Source of the DNA: Actinomyces oris
GTDB taxonomy: Bacteria; Actinomycetota; Actinomycetes; Actinomycetales; Actinomycetaceae
Direction: 5' to 3'
Assembly: GCF_001929375.1 (NCBI RefSeq)
Contig: NZ_MSGO01000005.1
Span: 62,001-126,000 of the forward strand
DNA: 64,000 bases
A program made the position numbers and the translations under genes. Every line of letters starts with the position of its first letter. The first letter of the stretch is position 1. The notes under the pieces were generated by a model. That model saw nothing but the letters and a program-made list of their open reading frames with translations. It was not told the DNA's origin and did not search any database. Shown here in pieces: positions 1 through 8,950 of this stretch.

Positions 1-2061
1 GGACCAGTCACCCCCGATGGAGACGACGCGCACCTCCTTGCCGTACTTCTCCCCGAACAGGGCCATGGCGCCGGCAGCGCGGGCGGCGTCGATGTCCATG
101 ACCTCATCGGTGACGACCAGGTCCTCCGACAACCTGGCGTTGACCCGCTCCTCAATGCCGGAGATCTGGTCCGAGGCCAGAGCGGAGCCGTGGCGGAAGT
201 CGAAACGCATGCGGGAGGGGGAGTTCTCGCTGCCGGCCTGGGTGGCGTTGTCGGAGACGATCTCGTGGAGCGCCTTGTGCACCATGTGGGTGGAGGTGTG
301 GGCACGTGCGATCGCCAGGCGGCGCGCCGAGTCGATCTGGGCGAAGGCCTTCTCCCCCACCGCGATCGTGCCCTCGGTCAGGGTGCCGCGGTGGACGTGC
401 AGCCCCTTGACGGGGGCCTGGACGTCATCGACCTCGACGGTGCCGCCGTCGGCCAGCCGGATCGTGCCCCGGTCGGCGAGCTGGCCACCCATCTCGGCGT
501 AGAAGGGGGTGCGGTCCAGGACGACCTCGACCTCGGCCGGGGCGGTGACGACGCTCTGCGGGACGCCGTCGACGAGGATCCCGGCGACGGTGGCCTCGGC
601 GGAGGACTCGGTGTAGCCCAGGAAGGCCGAGCCGCCACCCATCTCCTTCTCCAGCTCACGGAAGACGCGGATGTCGGCGTGGCCGGTCTTCTTGGCGCGA
701 GCGTCGGCCCGAGCGCGCTCCTTCTGCTCATTCATGAGGCTGCGGAACGCGCTCTCATCGACGTCGACCCCCTGCTCGGCCGCCATCTCCAGGGTGAGGT
801 CGATGGGGAAGCCGTAGGTGTCGTGCAGCTCGAAGGCGCTCTTGCCCGACACCAGCGGGCGCCCGGAGCGGCCCGCCTCCTTCTTGGCCGAGGCCACCGC
901 GGTGTCCAGGATCGTGGTGCCGGCGGCCAGGGTGCGGCGGAAGGCGTCCTCCTCGCCGTAGGCCACCTCGGAGATGGTGCTCCAGCCGGTCTCCAGCTCG
1001 GGGTAGGAGGCCTTCATGGCGTCCTTCGAGACGGTCAGCAGGGTGGGCATGGCGGCCTCGTCGACGCCGAGCAGGCGCATGGAGCGCACGGCCCGGCGGA
1101 TGAGTCGACGCAGGACGTAGCCGCGCCCGTCGTTGCCGGGGCGCACGCCGTCGCAGATGAGCATGAGGGCCGAGCGCACGTGGTCGGCCACGACCCGCAT
1201 GCGCACGTCGTCGTGGTAGGCCTCGCCCGCCTCGGGGCCGGCCGAGCCGCGGCCGTAGACCTTGCCGGAGAGCTCCTCGGCGGCCTTGATGACGGGGAAG
1301 ACCTCGTCGATCTCATACATGTTGGGCTTGTCCTGCATGATGAAGGCCAGGCGCTCCAGACCGGCACCGGTATCGATGGCCGTCTGATCGAGCTTGCCCA
1401 GGAGCTCGAAGTCGTGCCCCTTGCCCTCTCCGCGCAGGAACTCGTCGAAGACGAGGTTCCAGATCTCCAGGAAGCGGTCGCCCTGGGTGTCGACGGCGGG
1501 ACCGCCGTCGGGCCCGTAGGCGGGGCCGCGGTCGTAGTGGATCTCGCAGCAGGAGCCGGCCGGGCCGGGCTGGCCCGTGGACCAGGAGATGTCCTTGAAG
1601 GGAAGCAGCTGGATCCGCTCGGCGGGAACCCCGATCTCCCGGGTCCAGTAGTCGAGGGAGACCTGGTCCTCCTCCCAGATCGTCATCCACAGCCGGTCCC
1701 CGTCCAGACCGTAGCCGCCCTCCTCACGGCTGCCTGTCAGCAGGCCCCAGGCGTAGGAGATGGCCCCCTCCTTGAAGTAGTCGCCGAAGGAGAAGTTGCC
1801 GTTCATCTGGAAGAAGGTGCCGTGGCGCGTCGTGATACCGACATTGTCGATGTCATTGGTGCGGATGCACTTCTGCACCGAGGCGGCCCGGGGCCAGGGG
1901 GCCTCCTCGGTACCCAGGATGTAGGGGATGAAGGGAACCATGCCCGCCACGGTGAACAGGATGGAGGGCTCGGGAGACACCAGGGAGACCGAGGGCCGGA
2001 TCTCGTGCTCGTTCGCGGCGAAGTAGTCCAGCCAGCGGCTGCGGATCTCGGATGTGCGCAT
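1..2061 (-). CDS. alaS: Alanyl-tRNA synthetase, 3' end cut by the window edge
   Basis: Charges tRNA-Ala with alanine in the cytoplasm. The frame stays open for 687 codons from the ATG at 2061 to the left edge; full actinobacterial AlaRS is roughly 890 residues, so about 200 C-terminal residues (most of the C-Ala region) lie outside. The protein opens MRTSEIRSRWLDYF, followed by the class II catalytic core (GNFSFGDYFKEGAI, IWNLVFDEF) and the editing domain with its HxxxH metal motif (HTSTHMVHKALH) near residue 590. GAGG lies 6 nt before the ATG, which supports the start. The gene lies downstream of rpsD on the same strand, behind a strong hairpin at 2236-2282. Family assignment is secure from the whole sequence. 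Confidence 0.97.
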   Translation of the reverse strand, partial: MRTSEIRSRWLDYFAANEHEIRPSVSLVSPEPSILFTVAGMVPFIPYILGTEEAPWPRAASVQKCIRTNDIDNVGITTRHGTFFQMNGNFSFGDYFKEGAISYAWGLLTGSREEGGYGLDGDRLWMTIWEEDQVSLDYWTREIGVPAERIQLLPFKDISWSTGQPGPAGSCCEIHYDRGPAYGPDGGPAVDTQGDRFLEIWNLVFDEFLRGEGKGHDFELLGKLDQTAIDTGAGLERLAFIMQDKPNMYEIDEVFPVIKAAEELSGKVYGRGSAGPEAGEAYHDDVRMRVVADHVRSALMLICDGVRPGNDGRGYVLRRLIRRAVRSMRLLGVDEAAMPTLLTVSKDAMKASYPELETGWSTISEVAYGEEDAFRRTLAAGTTILDTAVASAKKEAGRSGRPLVSGKSAFELHDTYGFPIDLTLEMAAEQGVDVDESAFRSLMNEQKERARADARAKKTGHADIRVFRELEKEMGGGSAFLGYTESSAEATVAGILVDGVPQSVVTAPAEVEVVLDRTPFYAEMGGQLADRGTIRLADGGTVEVDDVQAPVKGLHVHRGTLTEGTIAVGEKAFAQIDSARRLAIARAHTSTHMVHKALHEIVSDNATQAGSENSPSRMRFDFRHGSALASDQISGIEERVNARLSEDLVVTDEVMDIDAARAAGAMALFGEKYGKEVRVVSIGGDWS

Positions 2062-2235
2062 GGGGTCCTCATCCTGTTCGAGGTGTGGCCGGGCACTGCG
2101 GCTCTCGGGCCTGGTGCTGGGCGGGTGGATGGTGTGGTGTGGCCGACCGGCCGGACCGGTGCACGGCGGAGACGGTCGAACCAGTCGCCTGTGGACTCGG
2201 AGCCGATCGGGTTGCTCCATGGTGAGCGTACTCCC

Positions 2236-2282
2236 ACGCCGGGGCGCCCCGAACCTCTCAAGGGTCCGGGGCGCCCCGGCGT
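2236..2282 (-). terminator. Long GC-rich hairpin between rpsD and alaS
   Basis: A perfect 16-bp inverted repeat (arms 2236-2251 and 2267-2282) encloses a 15-nt loop. It starts 17 nt past the rpsD stop codon. No U-tract follows, which is common in high-GC actinobacteria. It most likely ends or attenuates rpsD transcription before alaS. Confidence 0.75.
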
Positions 2283-2298
2283 CAGGTGAGCGTGAGGG

Positions 2299-2922
2299 TC
2301 AGCGCGAGTAGTACTCGACGACCATCTGGACGTCACAGGTCACGGGGACCTCGTCGCGCTTGGGGCGGCGCACCAGCGTGGCCGAGAGCTTCTCGAGGTC
2401 CACGTTGAGGTACTCCGGGACGGGGGGCAGCACGTCGCGGTGCGCGCCGGCGGCGGCGACCTGGAAGGGCACCATCACCTGGGAGCGGGGACGGACCTGG
2501 ATGGTCTGGCCGGGCTTGACTCGGTAGGAGGGGCGGTCCACGACCTTGCCGTCGACGAGGATGTGGCGGTGGACCACGTCCTGGCGGGCCTGGGCGATGG
2601 TGCGGGCGATCCCGGAGCGCAGAACGAGAGCGTCCAGGCGCATCTCGAGCAGCTCGACGAGGGACTCACCAGTCAGGCCCTGACCGCGACGGGCCTCCTC
2701 GAAGACACGCTGGAGCTGGGCCTCGCGGATGCCGTACTGGGCGCGCAGACGCTGCTTCTCCTTGAGACGGACGGCGTAGTCGGACTCAGTGCGGCGGCGG
2801 GCGCGGCCGTGCTCACCGGGGCCGTAGGGGCGGCGCTCGAAGTAGCGCACGGCCTTGGGGGTCAGCGGGATGCCCAGGGCGCGGGAGAGGCGCACCTGAC
2901 GGCGGGAGCGTGAAGAGCTCAT
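2299..2922 (-). CDS. rpsD: 30S ribosomal protein S4
   Basis: A primary 16S rRNA-binding protein of the small subunit, 207 residues. The N-terminal part reads RRQVRLSRALGIPLTPKA and RRPYGPGEHGRARRR. The S4 RNA-binding domain follows around residues 95-160 (LVELLEMRLDALVLRSG, RQDVVHRHILVDGKVVDRPS), and the end is VTCDVQMVVEYYSR. The N-terminus has no cysteine, so this is the zinc-free form of S4. The open frame extends further upstream, but the ATG at 2922 has AGGA 9 nt before it; the ATG at 2931 would have the same AGGA directly abutting. As in many actinobacteria, rpsD stands alone outside the large ribosomal-protein operons. A hairpin-containing leader precedes it, so autoregulation by S4 is possible but not shown. 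Confidence 0.96.
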   Translation of the reverse strand: MSSSRSRRQVRLSRALGIPLTPKAVRYFERRPYGPGEHGRARRRTESDYAVRLKEKQRLRAQYGIREAQLQRVFEEARRGQGLTGESLVELLEMRLDALVLRSGIARTIAQARQDVVHRHILVDGKVVDRPSYRVKPGQTIQVRPRSQVMVPFQVAAAGAHRDVLPPVPEYLNVDLEKLSATLVRRPKRDEVPVTCDVQMVVEYYSR

Positions 2923-3058
2923 ATGTGTCATTCCTGTCGGATCGGTGGTCGCACGCCGTGGCTGGTGCCGACGGCGCGGGGTCAAGCCTCGGTTCGGGCC
3001 GGGACCCCAGGAGGTCCGCATCGACGTCGGCCGGTGACACCTGCAGGAGCCTCCAGCC

Positions 3059-3088
3059 GTCCACGACGTGGACAACTCGAGAACTCTA
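3059..3088 (-). promoter_or_regulatory. Candidate promoter and leader hairpin of rpsD
   Basis: On the minus strand a TAGAGT (3083-3088) fits the actinobacterial TANNNT -10 pattern, without a clear -35. Just downstream GTCCAC-GTC-GTGGAC forms a perfect 6-bp hairpin (3059-3073). This would give rpsD a leader of about 150 nt. Weak evidence; nothing else is evident in 2923-3140. Confidence 0.3.
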
Positions 3089-3140
3089 GCGTGCTCACCG
3101 GCGAAAACCTACGTCGGAACCGCTCGGTGTGAGACGGTCC

Positions 3141-4580
3141 TCAACCGCTGCTCGAGTCAGGCGTTCGCGGTGTGCACCACCGCTCGTCGAGGATGCGCCG
3201 GACCGCCTCGAGGCGGGAGGCCAGCTGCTTCTCGAAGCCGTTGCCGGTGGGCCGGTAGTACCGAGCACCCTCGAGCCCGTCGGGCAGGTACTGCTGGCCG
3301 ACGACGGCGTGGGGGAAGTCATGGGGGTAGCGGTAGCCCTTGCCGTGCCCGAGTCCCTCGGCCCCGGCGTAGTGGGCGTCGCGCAGGTGAGCGGGCACGG
3401 CCGCGGCCTTGCCGGCTCTCACATCGGCCAGTGACTCGTTGAGCGCCACGGTGACCGCGTTGGACTTGGGGGCGGTGGCCACGGCGAGCGCGGCCTCGGC
3501 CAGGATGAGGCCGGACTCCGGCATCCCGATCATGGCGACCGCCTGCTGGGCGGCCACGGCAGTGGACAGCACCGTGGGGTCGGCGAGCCCGACGTCCTCG
3601 GCGGCGTGGATGACGATGCGGCGGGCGATGTAACGGGGGTCCTCCCCGGCTGCGATCATGCGCGCCAGATAGTGCATCGTGGCGTCGGGGTCCGAGCCGC
3701 GCATCGACTTGATGAAGGCGCTGATGACGTCGTAGTGCTGGTCTCCGGCGCGGTCGTAACGCACTGCCGCCACGTCAGCTGCCCGCTCGACGTCGGCGAC
3801 CTCGATGAGGGGCGACGTGCCGGAAGCAGGCGTCTGCGCCAGGACCGTGCCGGCGGCGGCCTCCAGCACCGTGAGCGCCTTGCGGGCGTCGGAACCGGCC
3901 ATGCGCACGATCTGACCGCGCGCCTCCTCGCTGATGTCCACGGTGCCGGCCAGGCCCCGCTCATCGCTCACGGCGCGATCGACCAGGCGCCCGATGTCGT
4001 CGGCCCCCAGAGGCTGGAGCGTCAGGAGCAGGGAGCGGGACAGCAGCGGTGAGACGACGCTGAAGGACGGGTTCTCCGTGGTGGCCGCGATGAGTGTCAC
4101 CCACCGGTTCTCCACGCTGGGCAGCAGGGCGTCCTGCTGTGAGCGGGAGAAGCGGTGCACCTCGTCGATGAACAGTACCGTCTCCTCCCCCGCCGCCAGA
4201 CGGCGCCTGGCATCGGTAACGACGGCGCGCACGTCCTTGACGCCGGCCGTGACCGCCGACAGCTCCACGAATCTGCGCCCGCTGCCCCGTGCCACCAGGT
4301 AGGCCAGCGTCGTCTTGCCGGTTCCGGGCGGTCCCCACAGGATGACCGAGGACAGGGAGGATCCGGAGGGCCGCGCGGCGCCGTCCTGCTCGCCCGCAGG
4401 GGAGCGCCTGTCCGCCTCGGCCGGCTCGACGAGTCGTCGTAAGGGCGATCCGGGGGCGAGCAGGTGCGCCTGCCCCTGAAGCTCGTCAAGCGTGCGCGGA
4501 CGCATCCGCACGGCCAGCGGTGCGTGGGAGTCCACAGGGATCCCGGCGTCATCCGTACCGGCCGACTCGAACAGGTCCAT
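3141..4580 (-). CDS. rarA: Replication-associated recombination protein A (AAA+ ATPase, MgsA/RarA)
   Basis: A clamp-loader-like AAA+ ATPase that acts at stalled replication forks, 479 residues. Visible motifs are [16 protein letters not shown] at the N-terminus, Walker [10 protein letters not shown] near residue 83, Walker [10 protein letters not shown] near 137, sensor 1 AATTENPSF and the arginine-finger region PLLSRS. The C-terminal oligomerisation half ends with the typical [24 protein letters not shown] block. An insert between the N-terminal segment and Walker A (about residues 53-75) is rich in Pro, Gly and Ser. The ATG at 4580 is 6 nt after a TAGGGT element, so the mRNA is probably leaderless. 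The gene is divergent from the MMPL transporter; in Mycobacterium it also lies near alaS and aspS. Confidence 0.95.
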   Translation of the reverse strand: MDLFESAGTDDAGIPVDSHAPLAVRMRPRTLDELQGQAHLLAPGSPLRRLVEPAEADRRSPAGEQDGAARPSGSSLSSVILWGPPGTGKTTLAYLVARGSGRRFVELSAVTAGVKDVRAVVTDARRRLAAGEETVLFIDEVHRFSRSQQDALLPSVENRWVTLIAATTENPSFSVVSPLLSRSLLLTLQPLGADDIGRLVDRAVSDERGLAGTVDISEEARGQIVRMAGSDARKALTVLEAAAGTVLAQTPASGTSPLIEVADVERAADVAAVRYDRAGDQHYDVISAFIKSMRGSDPDATMHYLARMIAAGEDPRYIARRIVIHAAEDVGLADPTVLSTAVAAQQAVAMIGMPESGLILAEAALAVATAPKSNAVTVALNESLADVRAGKAAAVPAHLRDAHYAGAEGLGHGKGYRYPHDFPHAVVGQQYLPDGLEGARYYRPTGNGFEKQLASRLEAVRRILDERWCTPRTPDSSSG

Positions 4581-4586
4581 GGGGCG

Positions 4587-4592
4587 ACCCTA
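4587..4592 (-). promoter_or_regulatory. Candidate -10 element (TAGGGT) of leaderless rarA
   Basis: TAGGGT on the minus strand ends 6 nt before the rarA ATG. Transcription would then begin at or within a base or two of the A of the start codon. No convincing -35 is visible. Confidence 0.45.
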
Positions 4593-4747
4593 TCCTCCCC
4601 TGCGCACGATTCCGCCTTCACCCGCGCCTCGGCGGCAGAGCCGGCCTCCGACAGGTCTCCGTCCAGCCTTTGAGCAGTCCTGCACCGTTGCTCGAAGGAT
4701 ACGGGGCACAGCCCTTGGTGACACCGGAGAACCGGCTGGGAAGTGCA

Positions 4748-4753
4748 TACAAT
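4748..4753 (+). promoter_or_regulatory. Candidate -10 element (TACAAT) of leaderless MMPL transporter
   Basis: TACAAT ends 5 nt before the ATG at 4759, and no Shine-Dalgarno precedes that ATG. The geometry suits a leaderless transcript. Confidence 0.5.
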
Positions 4754-4758
4754 CGTCT

Positions 4759-7101
4759 ATGCTCGCCTGGCTTGCGCGTCGCGTTGTCAAGGACGCCTGG
4801 TTCGTCGTCATCACCTGGGTGGTCCTGTCCACCGCCCTGGCGATCACCGCCCTGACCGGTTGGGGAGGCGGAGGACTGTTCTCACGGCTGGAGGCCGGCT
4901 CGGCCTCGATCCCGGGGACAGAGAGCGCCACCGGGCAACAGGTTCTCGACTCTCTGGCCGGCGACAGCGTGCCGGTAACCCTGCTGGTTCGCGGGGTTGA
5001 TCTCAAAGGGACGGAGCACCGGGAGCGGATCGTCCCGGCGCTGGCGAAGGTCCACGAGGAGCTGGCCGCCATGAGTGGTGTCGAGAAGGTGGTGGACCCC
5101 TTCCTGAGCCCGGGAGCGCTCGCCACCCCCGCTGCGCAGGCGCTGGTCTCGAAGAACCTCGACAGCTTTCTCATCGTGGTGACCGTCAACCCCAAGGCTG
5201 CCGCTGTCGTTCCTGCCACGGACACGGAGCACAGCCGCCGACTCGACGACGCCGTTGACGCCGTCGAGACTCGTCTGATGCGGGTTCCCGGCGAGCTGCA
5301 CGACGTCGAGCCCTCGGCCACCGGGATCGTCTCTCACAAGCAGCTGGTCACCGACTCCATCACCAACCAGACCCGCAAGGATCTGGTGACCGGCGAGATG
5401 ATCGCCATGCCGGTGGCCCTGATGATCATGGTCCTCGTCTTCGGTGGCCTTCTGGCTGCCAGCATGCCCCTCGTCGGCGCCCTGGCGTCAGTTGCCTGCA
5501 CCCTGGGCGCCCTCTATCTCCTGAGTCTGGGCACACCCCTGCAGTCCTTCGTCGTCAATATCGCCAGCGTTCTGGGACTGGGACTATCGATCGACTACGC
5601 CCTGCTGATGACGTCGCGTTATCGCGAGGAGCTGGCCCGGGCCTACGACGCCGGGAACCTGCCGGACGCCGCTGACGGCCGACCTCCGGCACGTCGGCGC
5701 GACCCTCTTGTCGTCTCCTGCATGACCACAACAATCCTCACCGCCGGACGCACGGTCGTCTTCTCGGCCGTGACCATTGCGATCAGCCTGTTCGGGCTCT
5801 CGCTCATGGGCGGTGGGATCCTGAGATCGATCGGCCTGGCCGGTGCTGTCGTCGTGCTCATCGCGGTTGCGGCGGCTGTCACCCTGATACCCGCCGTCCT
5901 GGTCCTGCTGGGGCAGCGCGTGGCCCGGCCGTCTGTGCTGGAACGCGTTCCCCTCCTTGGTGGTCTCCTGCACCGGATCGGGGACGTCAGCCGCGAGCGC
6001 GGCGTCTTCGCCGCCCTGGCCCGCTGGGTGCACGCCCGCCCCTGGACCATTCTGACAGCCTGTCTGGCTGTCCTGACGGTGCTGGCGCTTCCGGTTCTCC
6101 GCCTGCACACGATCAGCTCAACGGTTGAGCAGCTACCGGCAGACTCCTCACAACGCGTGTACGCCCAGACCCTGAGTGAGGACTACCCCGCCGTGGCCGG
6201 CCAGGACGCAACCGTCATCATCCGGGGAACCGGGGAGAGGATCTCGGCGTTCATCAATGATGAGGTGGCGTCTCTGCCCGGGGTCGAGGCGGTGCTCGGC
6301 CAGTCCTCGGCCGAGGGCTTCACGGTCGTCCACCTCGATCTCACAGGCGACGAGGCATCCACTGCCGCAGAACGTGCTGTGAGCGCGATCCGAGCCCTGA
6401 AGGCACCGGCGGACATGTGGGTGACCGGTCAGGCCGCCGACCAGATTGACTTCCGGGAGACAGTCGACCATGGCCTGCCGCTGACACTGGGAGCCATACT
6501 CGTGGCCACCTTCGTCCTCCTGTTCCTCATGACCGGCTCGCTGCTCATCCCGGTCAAGGCCCTGATCGTCAACGCCCTGTCCCTGGCGGCCTCGATGGGA
6601 GTCCTCGTATGGGTCTTCCAGAACGGGCACGGCTCCGGTCTGCTGGGGTTCACTCCCCTCGGAGGACTGGAGACCGCAGTGGTGGTGACCGCAGCAACGG
6701 TCGGTTTTGGCCTGGCCATGGACTACGAGGTCTTCCTCCTGGCGCGCATCACCGAGTACCGGCGGACGGGGCGCGACAATGACACCTCGGTGGAGCTGGG
6801 GCTGCAGCGCTCGGGACGCGTGGTGACCTTCGCGGCCCTCATCATGGTCGCGGTCTTCCTGGGATTCGTGTCCGGCAAGCTCATCGCCGTCAAGGAGATC
6901 GGCCTTGCCCTTGCGGTGATCGTGGCGCTGGACGCCTCGATCGTACGCATGTTGCTGGTCCCGGCCACGATGACACTTCTGGGCGAGTGGAACTGGTGGT
7001 CGCCCTGTTGGCTGCAACGACTGCTTGCCGGGTCCGACGCCGATGCGGACCCGGCAAGTACTGCGAGAACGACGGTACCCGGATCGGTTACAGCAGACTG
7101 A
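4759..7101 (+). CDS. MMPL/RND-family membrane transporter
   Basis: A polytopic membrane protein of 780 residues with the two-repeat MMPL layout. An N-terminal membrane helix (DAWFVVITWVVLSTALAI) is followed by an extracytoplasmic domain. A five- to six-helix bundle follows, with the family signature SIDYALLMTSRYREE near residue 280. A second pair of extracytoplasmic domain and helical bundle follows, with AMDYEVFLLARITEYRR near residue 655. The family exports lipids, siderophores or drugs using proton motive force; the cargo here cannot be read from sequence. The open frame continues upstream for 89 codons over the divergent rarA promoter, but residue similarity starts at the ATG at 4759. The 3' end overlaps the convergent yciO-like gene by 14 bp. 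The gene stands alone, without a TetR or accessory gene beside it. Confidence 0.92.
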   Translation: MLAWLARRVVKDAWFVVITWVVLSTALAITALTGWGGGGLFSRLEAGSASIPGTESATGQQVLDSLAGDSVPVTLLVRGVDLKGTEHRERIVPALAKVHEELAAMSGVEKVVDPFLSPGALATPAAQALVSKNLDSFLIVVTVNPKAAAVVPATDTEHSRRLDDAVDAVETRLMRVPGELHDVEPSATGIVSHKQLVTDSITNQTRKDLVTGEMIAMPVALMIMVLVFGGLLAASMPLVGALASVACTLGALYLLSLGTPLQSFVVNIASVLGLGLSIDYALLMTSRYREELARAYDAGNLPDAADGRPPARRRDPLVVSCMTTTILTAGRTVVFSAVTIAISLFGLSLMGGGILRSIGLAGAVVVLIAVAAAVTLIPAVLVLLGQRVARPSVLERVPLLGGLLHRIGDVSRERGVFAALARWVHARPWTILTACLAVLTVLALPVLRLHTISSTVEQLPADSSQRVYAQTLSEDYPAVAGQDATVIIRGTGERISAFINDEVASLPGVEAVLGQSSAEGFTVVHLDLTGDEASTAAERAVSAIRALKAPADMWVTGQAADQIDFRETVDHGLPLTLGAILVATFVLLFLMTGSLLIPVKALIVNALSLAASMGVLVWVFQNGHGSGLLGFTPLGGLETAVVVTAATVGFGLAMDYEVFLLARITEYRRTGRDNDTSVELGLQRSGRVVTFAALIMVAVFLGFVSGKLIAVKEIGLALAVIVALDASIVRMLLVPATMTLLGEWNWWSPCWLQRLLAGSDADADPASTARTTVPGSVTAD

Positions 7102-7705
7102 TGTCTCCTGCGCCCTGACGCACCACCTCGGGGACGTCGTCGGTCAGGTCGATGACGCTGGTGGGCTCCCCCTGCCCGACCGGACCCTCGATCACGACGT
7201 CGATGAGGTGCCCCAAGGACTCCTGGATCTCCCAGCCGTTGGTCTCGGGCTCCTCCTGGCCGGGGCGGATGAAGGTGGAGGACAGGATGGGGGCGCCGAA
7301 CTCGGCGACGAGGGACTGGGTGATGGTGTGGTCGGGGATGCGTACGCCCAGCGTGTGCTTCTTGGGGTTGAGCGTCATCCGGGGCACGTCCTTGGTGCCC
7401 TTGAGGATGAAGGTCCACGGTCCCGGGGTGAGTCGCTTGATGAGCCGGAAGGCGTTGTTGCCCACGATGGCCAGCGGCCCGACCTGAGCGAAGTCGGCGC
7501 ACACGAAGGTGAAGTTGTGCTTGCCGTCGAGCTGGCGGATGGTGCGGATCCGGTCCAGCCCCTCCTTGTTGCCCGGTGCGCAGGCCAGGGCGTATCCGGA
7601 GTCGGTCGGGTAGGCGACCAGGCCGCCGTCGCGCAGCGTGTCGACGACCTTCTCAACCAGACGCGCCTGCGGGTTGACGGGGTGGAGCTCGATGTAACGT
7701 GCCAT
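7088..7705 (-). CDS. YciO-type protein of the Sua5/YrdC (threonylcarbamoyl-AMP synthase) superfamily
   Basis: 205 residues spanning a single YrdC-like domain: GGLVAYPTDSGYALAC, IRQLDGKHNFTFVC, RLTPGPWTFILKGTKDVPR and a C-terminal TSVIDLTDD. The match runs along the whole of E. coli YciO, including its length. The superfamily makes threonylcarbamoyl-AMP for tRNA t6A37, but the YciO branch is less well understood than TsaC/Sua5, so I do not assign tsaC. No Sua5-type C-terminal domain is present. The start ATG (7705) follows a TAAGGT element by 6 nt, so it is probably leaderless. It converges on the MMPL gene with a 14-bp overlap of the 3' ends. Confidence 0.88.
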   Translation of the reverse strand: MARYIELHPVNPQARLVEKVVDTLRDGGLVAYPTDSGYALACAPGNKEGLDRIRTIRQLDGKHNFTFVCADFAQVGPLAIVGNNAFRLIKRLTPGPWTFILKGTKDVPRMTLNPKKHTLGVRIPDHTITQSLVAEFGAPILSSTFIRPGQEEPETNGWEIQESLGHLIDVVIEGPVGQGEPTSVIDLTDDVPEVVRQGAGDISLL

Positions 7706-7711
7706 GCCCCA

Positions 7712-7717
7712 ACCTTA
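7712..7717 (-). promoter_or_regulatory. Candidate -10 element (TAAGGT) of leaderless yciO-like gene
   Basis: TAAGGT on the minus strand ends 6 nt before the ATG at 7705. No Shine-Dalgarno lies in between. Confidence 0.4.
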
Positions 7718-7762
7718 CCTCGGGTGACGGTTCTCACATAGCGTTCCGAGGGGAGGGAGACG

Positions 7763-8536
7763 TCAGCGGCGAGGGATCTGGTGGGCGACGTCGGAGAACA
7801 CGCCGGTGACCCCCCAGTTGAAGAGCTCGTTGGCCCGGCTCGGCGAGTTGACGGTCCAGACGTTGACGCCGTAGCCCTCGGCTCGAAATGCCTGAACCTG
7901 CTGCCGGGTCAGGCCGGAGTCCTCGGGATGGATGAAGTCGGCGCCCACGATCTCAAGGGTGCTCCTCCAGTCGTCCGACAGCGACCGGCTCTCGTAGAGG
8001 CACCCCACGGGAACCTCCGGGGCACGCTGCTTGAACAGGTGGAGCAGCAGGTGGCTGAAGGAGGAGACGATGACCTCAACGTCCGGGCGCAGGCGCTCAA
8101 GCTGTGCGATGACGCCGTCGACGAGGCGCAGGCTCGCCTCCTTGCCGGTCTCGTTGGGCTTGATCTCGATGTTGGCGTTGAGGCCGGTGTCGTTCATGAG
8201 GTCGATGAGATCCCTCAGGGTGGGCAGCGGCTCGTCCTCGAACCGAGGGGAGAACCAGCCTCCGGCATCGATTCCGCCCAGGTCGGCCAACGTCAGGTCG
8301 TCGTACCGACCGGCGCGATTCGTGGTCCGGTCGAGGGTGGAGTCGTGGCAGATGATGACCGTTCCGTCGCCGATGACGTCGACGTCGGCCTCCACCCACG
8401 CCACCTGGTGATCCACCGCGCAGCGAAATGCGGCCATGGTGTTCTCCGGGGCCAGTGAGCTCAGGCCTCGGTGCCCGAAGATCATGCGTTCGTCGCCGCG
8501 CACGCGCCCACCACTGCTTGAGATCGCCGATGACAT
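7763..8536 (-). CDS. Glycerophosphodiester phosphodiesterase
   Basis: Hydrolyses glycerophosphodiesters to glycerol 3-phosphate and an alcohol. 257 residues form a GDPD TIM barrel: MIFGHRGLSSLAPENTMAAF supplies the catalytic His-Arg and PENT motif, VEADVDVIGDGTVIICHDSTLDRTT gives the metal ligands Glu/Asp and the second catalytic His, and NANIEIKP the third Glu. The end has VNVWTVNSPSRANELFNWGVTGVFSD. No signal peptide is visible, so it is predicted cytoplasmic, like UgpQ. The ATG at 8536 lies 7 nt after TAGCAT; an internal Met at residue 18 is a shorter alternative. Divergent from the metal-sensor cassette. Confidence 0.92.
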   Translation of the reverse strand: MSSAISSSGGRVRGDERMIFGHRGLSSLAPENTMAAFRCAVDHQVAWVEADVDVIGDGTVIICHDSTLDRTTNRAGRYDDLTLADLGGIDAGGWFSPRFEDEPLPTLRDLIDLMNDTGLNANIEIKPNETGKEASLRLVDGVIAQLERLRPDVEVIVSSFSHLLLHLFKQRAPEVPVGCLYESRSLSDDWRSTLEIVGADFIHPEDSGLTRQQVQAFRAEGYGVNVWTVNSPSRANELFNWGVTGVFSDVAHQIPRR

Positions 8537-8543
8537 GGCCGGA

Positions 8544-8549
8544 ATGCTA
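8544..8549 (-). promoter_or_regulatory. Candidate -10 element (TAGCAT) of leaderless glycerophosphodiesterase gene
   Basis: TAGCAT on the minus strand ends 7 nt before the ATG at 8536. No ribosome binding site is visible. Confidence 0.4.
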
Positions 8550-8585
8550 CCTGAGCCGCACGATCACGCTCCGCGGAAGGCCGCC

Positions 8586-8613
8586 TTGACATCAATCCAA
8601 CTTGATATAAAAT
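8586..8613 (+). promoter_or_regulatory. Promoter with embedded operator for the ArsR/metallothionein cassette
   Basis: A perfect -35 TTGACA (8586-8591) is 16 bp from TAAAAT (8608-8613). The spacer holds the inverted repeat ATCAA-TCCAAC-TTGAT (8591-8606), so a bound dimer would occlude RNA polymerase. This AT-rich dyad resembles ArsR/SmtB operators. Transcription should begin at about 8620, directly at the ATG at 8621, giving a leaderless mRNA. Confidence 0.7.
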
Positions 8614-8620
8614 CCCTTGC

Positions 8621-8950
8621 ATGCGAAAGGTCGCCACACCACCGGAGTCCCCCCTCGGGGAGGACTCGGCCGTGGTGCAGCTGTTCAAGGCGCTGGCTCA
8701 CCCCATGAGGGCGAGCATCGTCTACCGCCTCATCAGCTCACCGGCTGACGTCACCGAGCTGGTGACGTTCCTCGGAGTGTCCCAGCCTCTGGTCTCCCAC
8801 CACCTGCGGGTCCTGCGCAACGCCCACCTGGTCGAGTCGGTCCGCGAAGGAAAGCGCCAGAGCTACTCCCTCATCGACGACCATGTCGCATCCATCTTCA
8901 TCGACACCCTCGAGCACACGAAGGAGCACGATCATGACTGCCACCACTGA
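8621..8950 (+). CDS. ArsR/SmtB-family metal-responsive repressor, alpha-5 zinc-site type
   Basis: A 109-residue winged-helix repressor. The helix-turn-helix is around residues 45-70 (VTELVTFLGVSQPLVSHHL) with the wing VRNAHLVESVREGKRQSYSLID-like region following. Near the C-terminus DDHVASIFIDTLEHTKE fits the alpha-5 metal motif D-x-H-x10-H-x2-E of SmtB/CzrA-type zinc or cobalt sensors exactly, and the tail EHDHDCHH adds further ligands. No alpha-3 CxC cadmium/lead/arsenite motif is present. Inference: it represses its own operon through the dyad at 8591-8606 and releases DNA on binding Zn(II) or a similar metal. The 3' end overlaps the metallothionein-like gene by 17 bp, so the two are co-transcribed and probably co-translated. 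Confidence 0.9.
   Translation: MRKVATPPESPLGEDSAVVQLFKALAHPMRASIVYRLISSPADVTELVTFLGVSQPLVSHHLRVLRNAHLVESVREGKRQSYSLIDDHVASIFIDTLEHTKEHDHDCHH

Noticed and set aside
190-2289. 699-codon plus-strand open frame opposite alaS
   Set aside because: It is a shadow of alaS: Gly/Val/Leu/Asp-rich, without a known fold, and the minus-strand frame is an unmistakable synthetase. The same applies to the long antisense frames over aspS, relA, femX, glgX and others.
2923-3140. S4-binding riboregulator like the Bacillus rpsD leader
   Set aside because: Only small hairpins are visible, and I could not recognise the known pseudoknot fold by eye, so only a candidate leader is listed.
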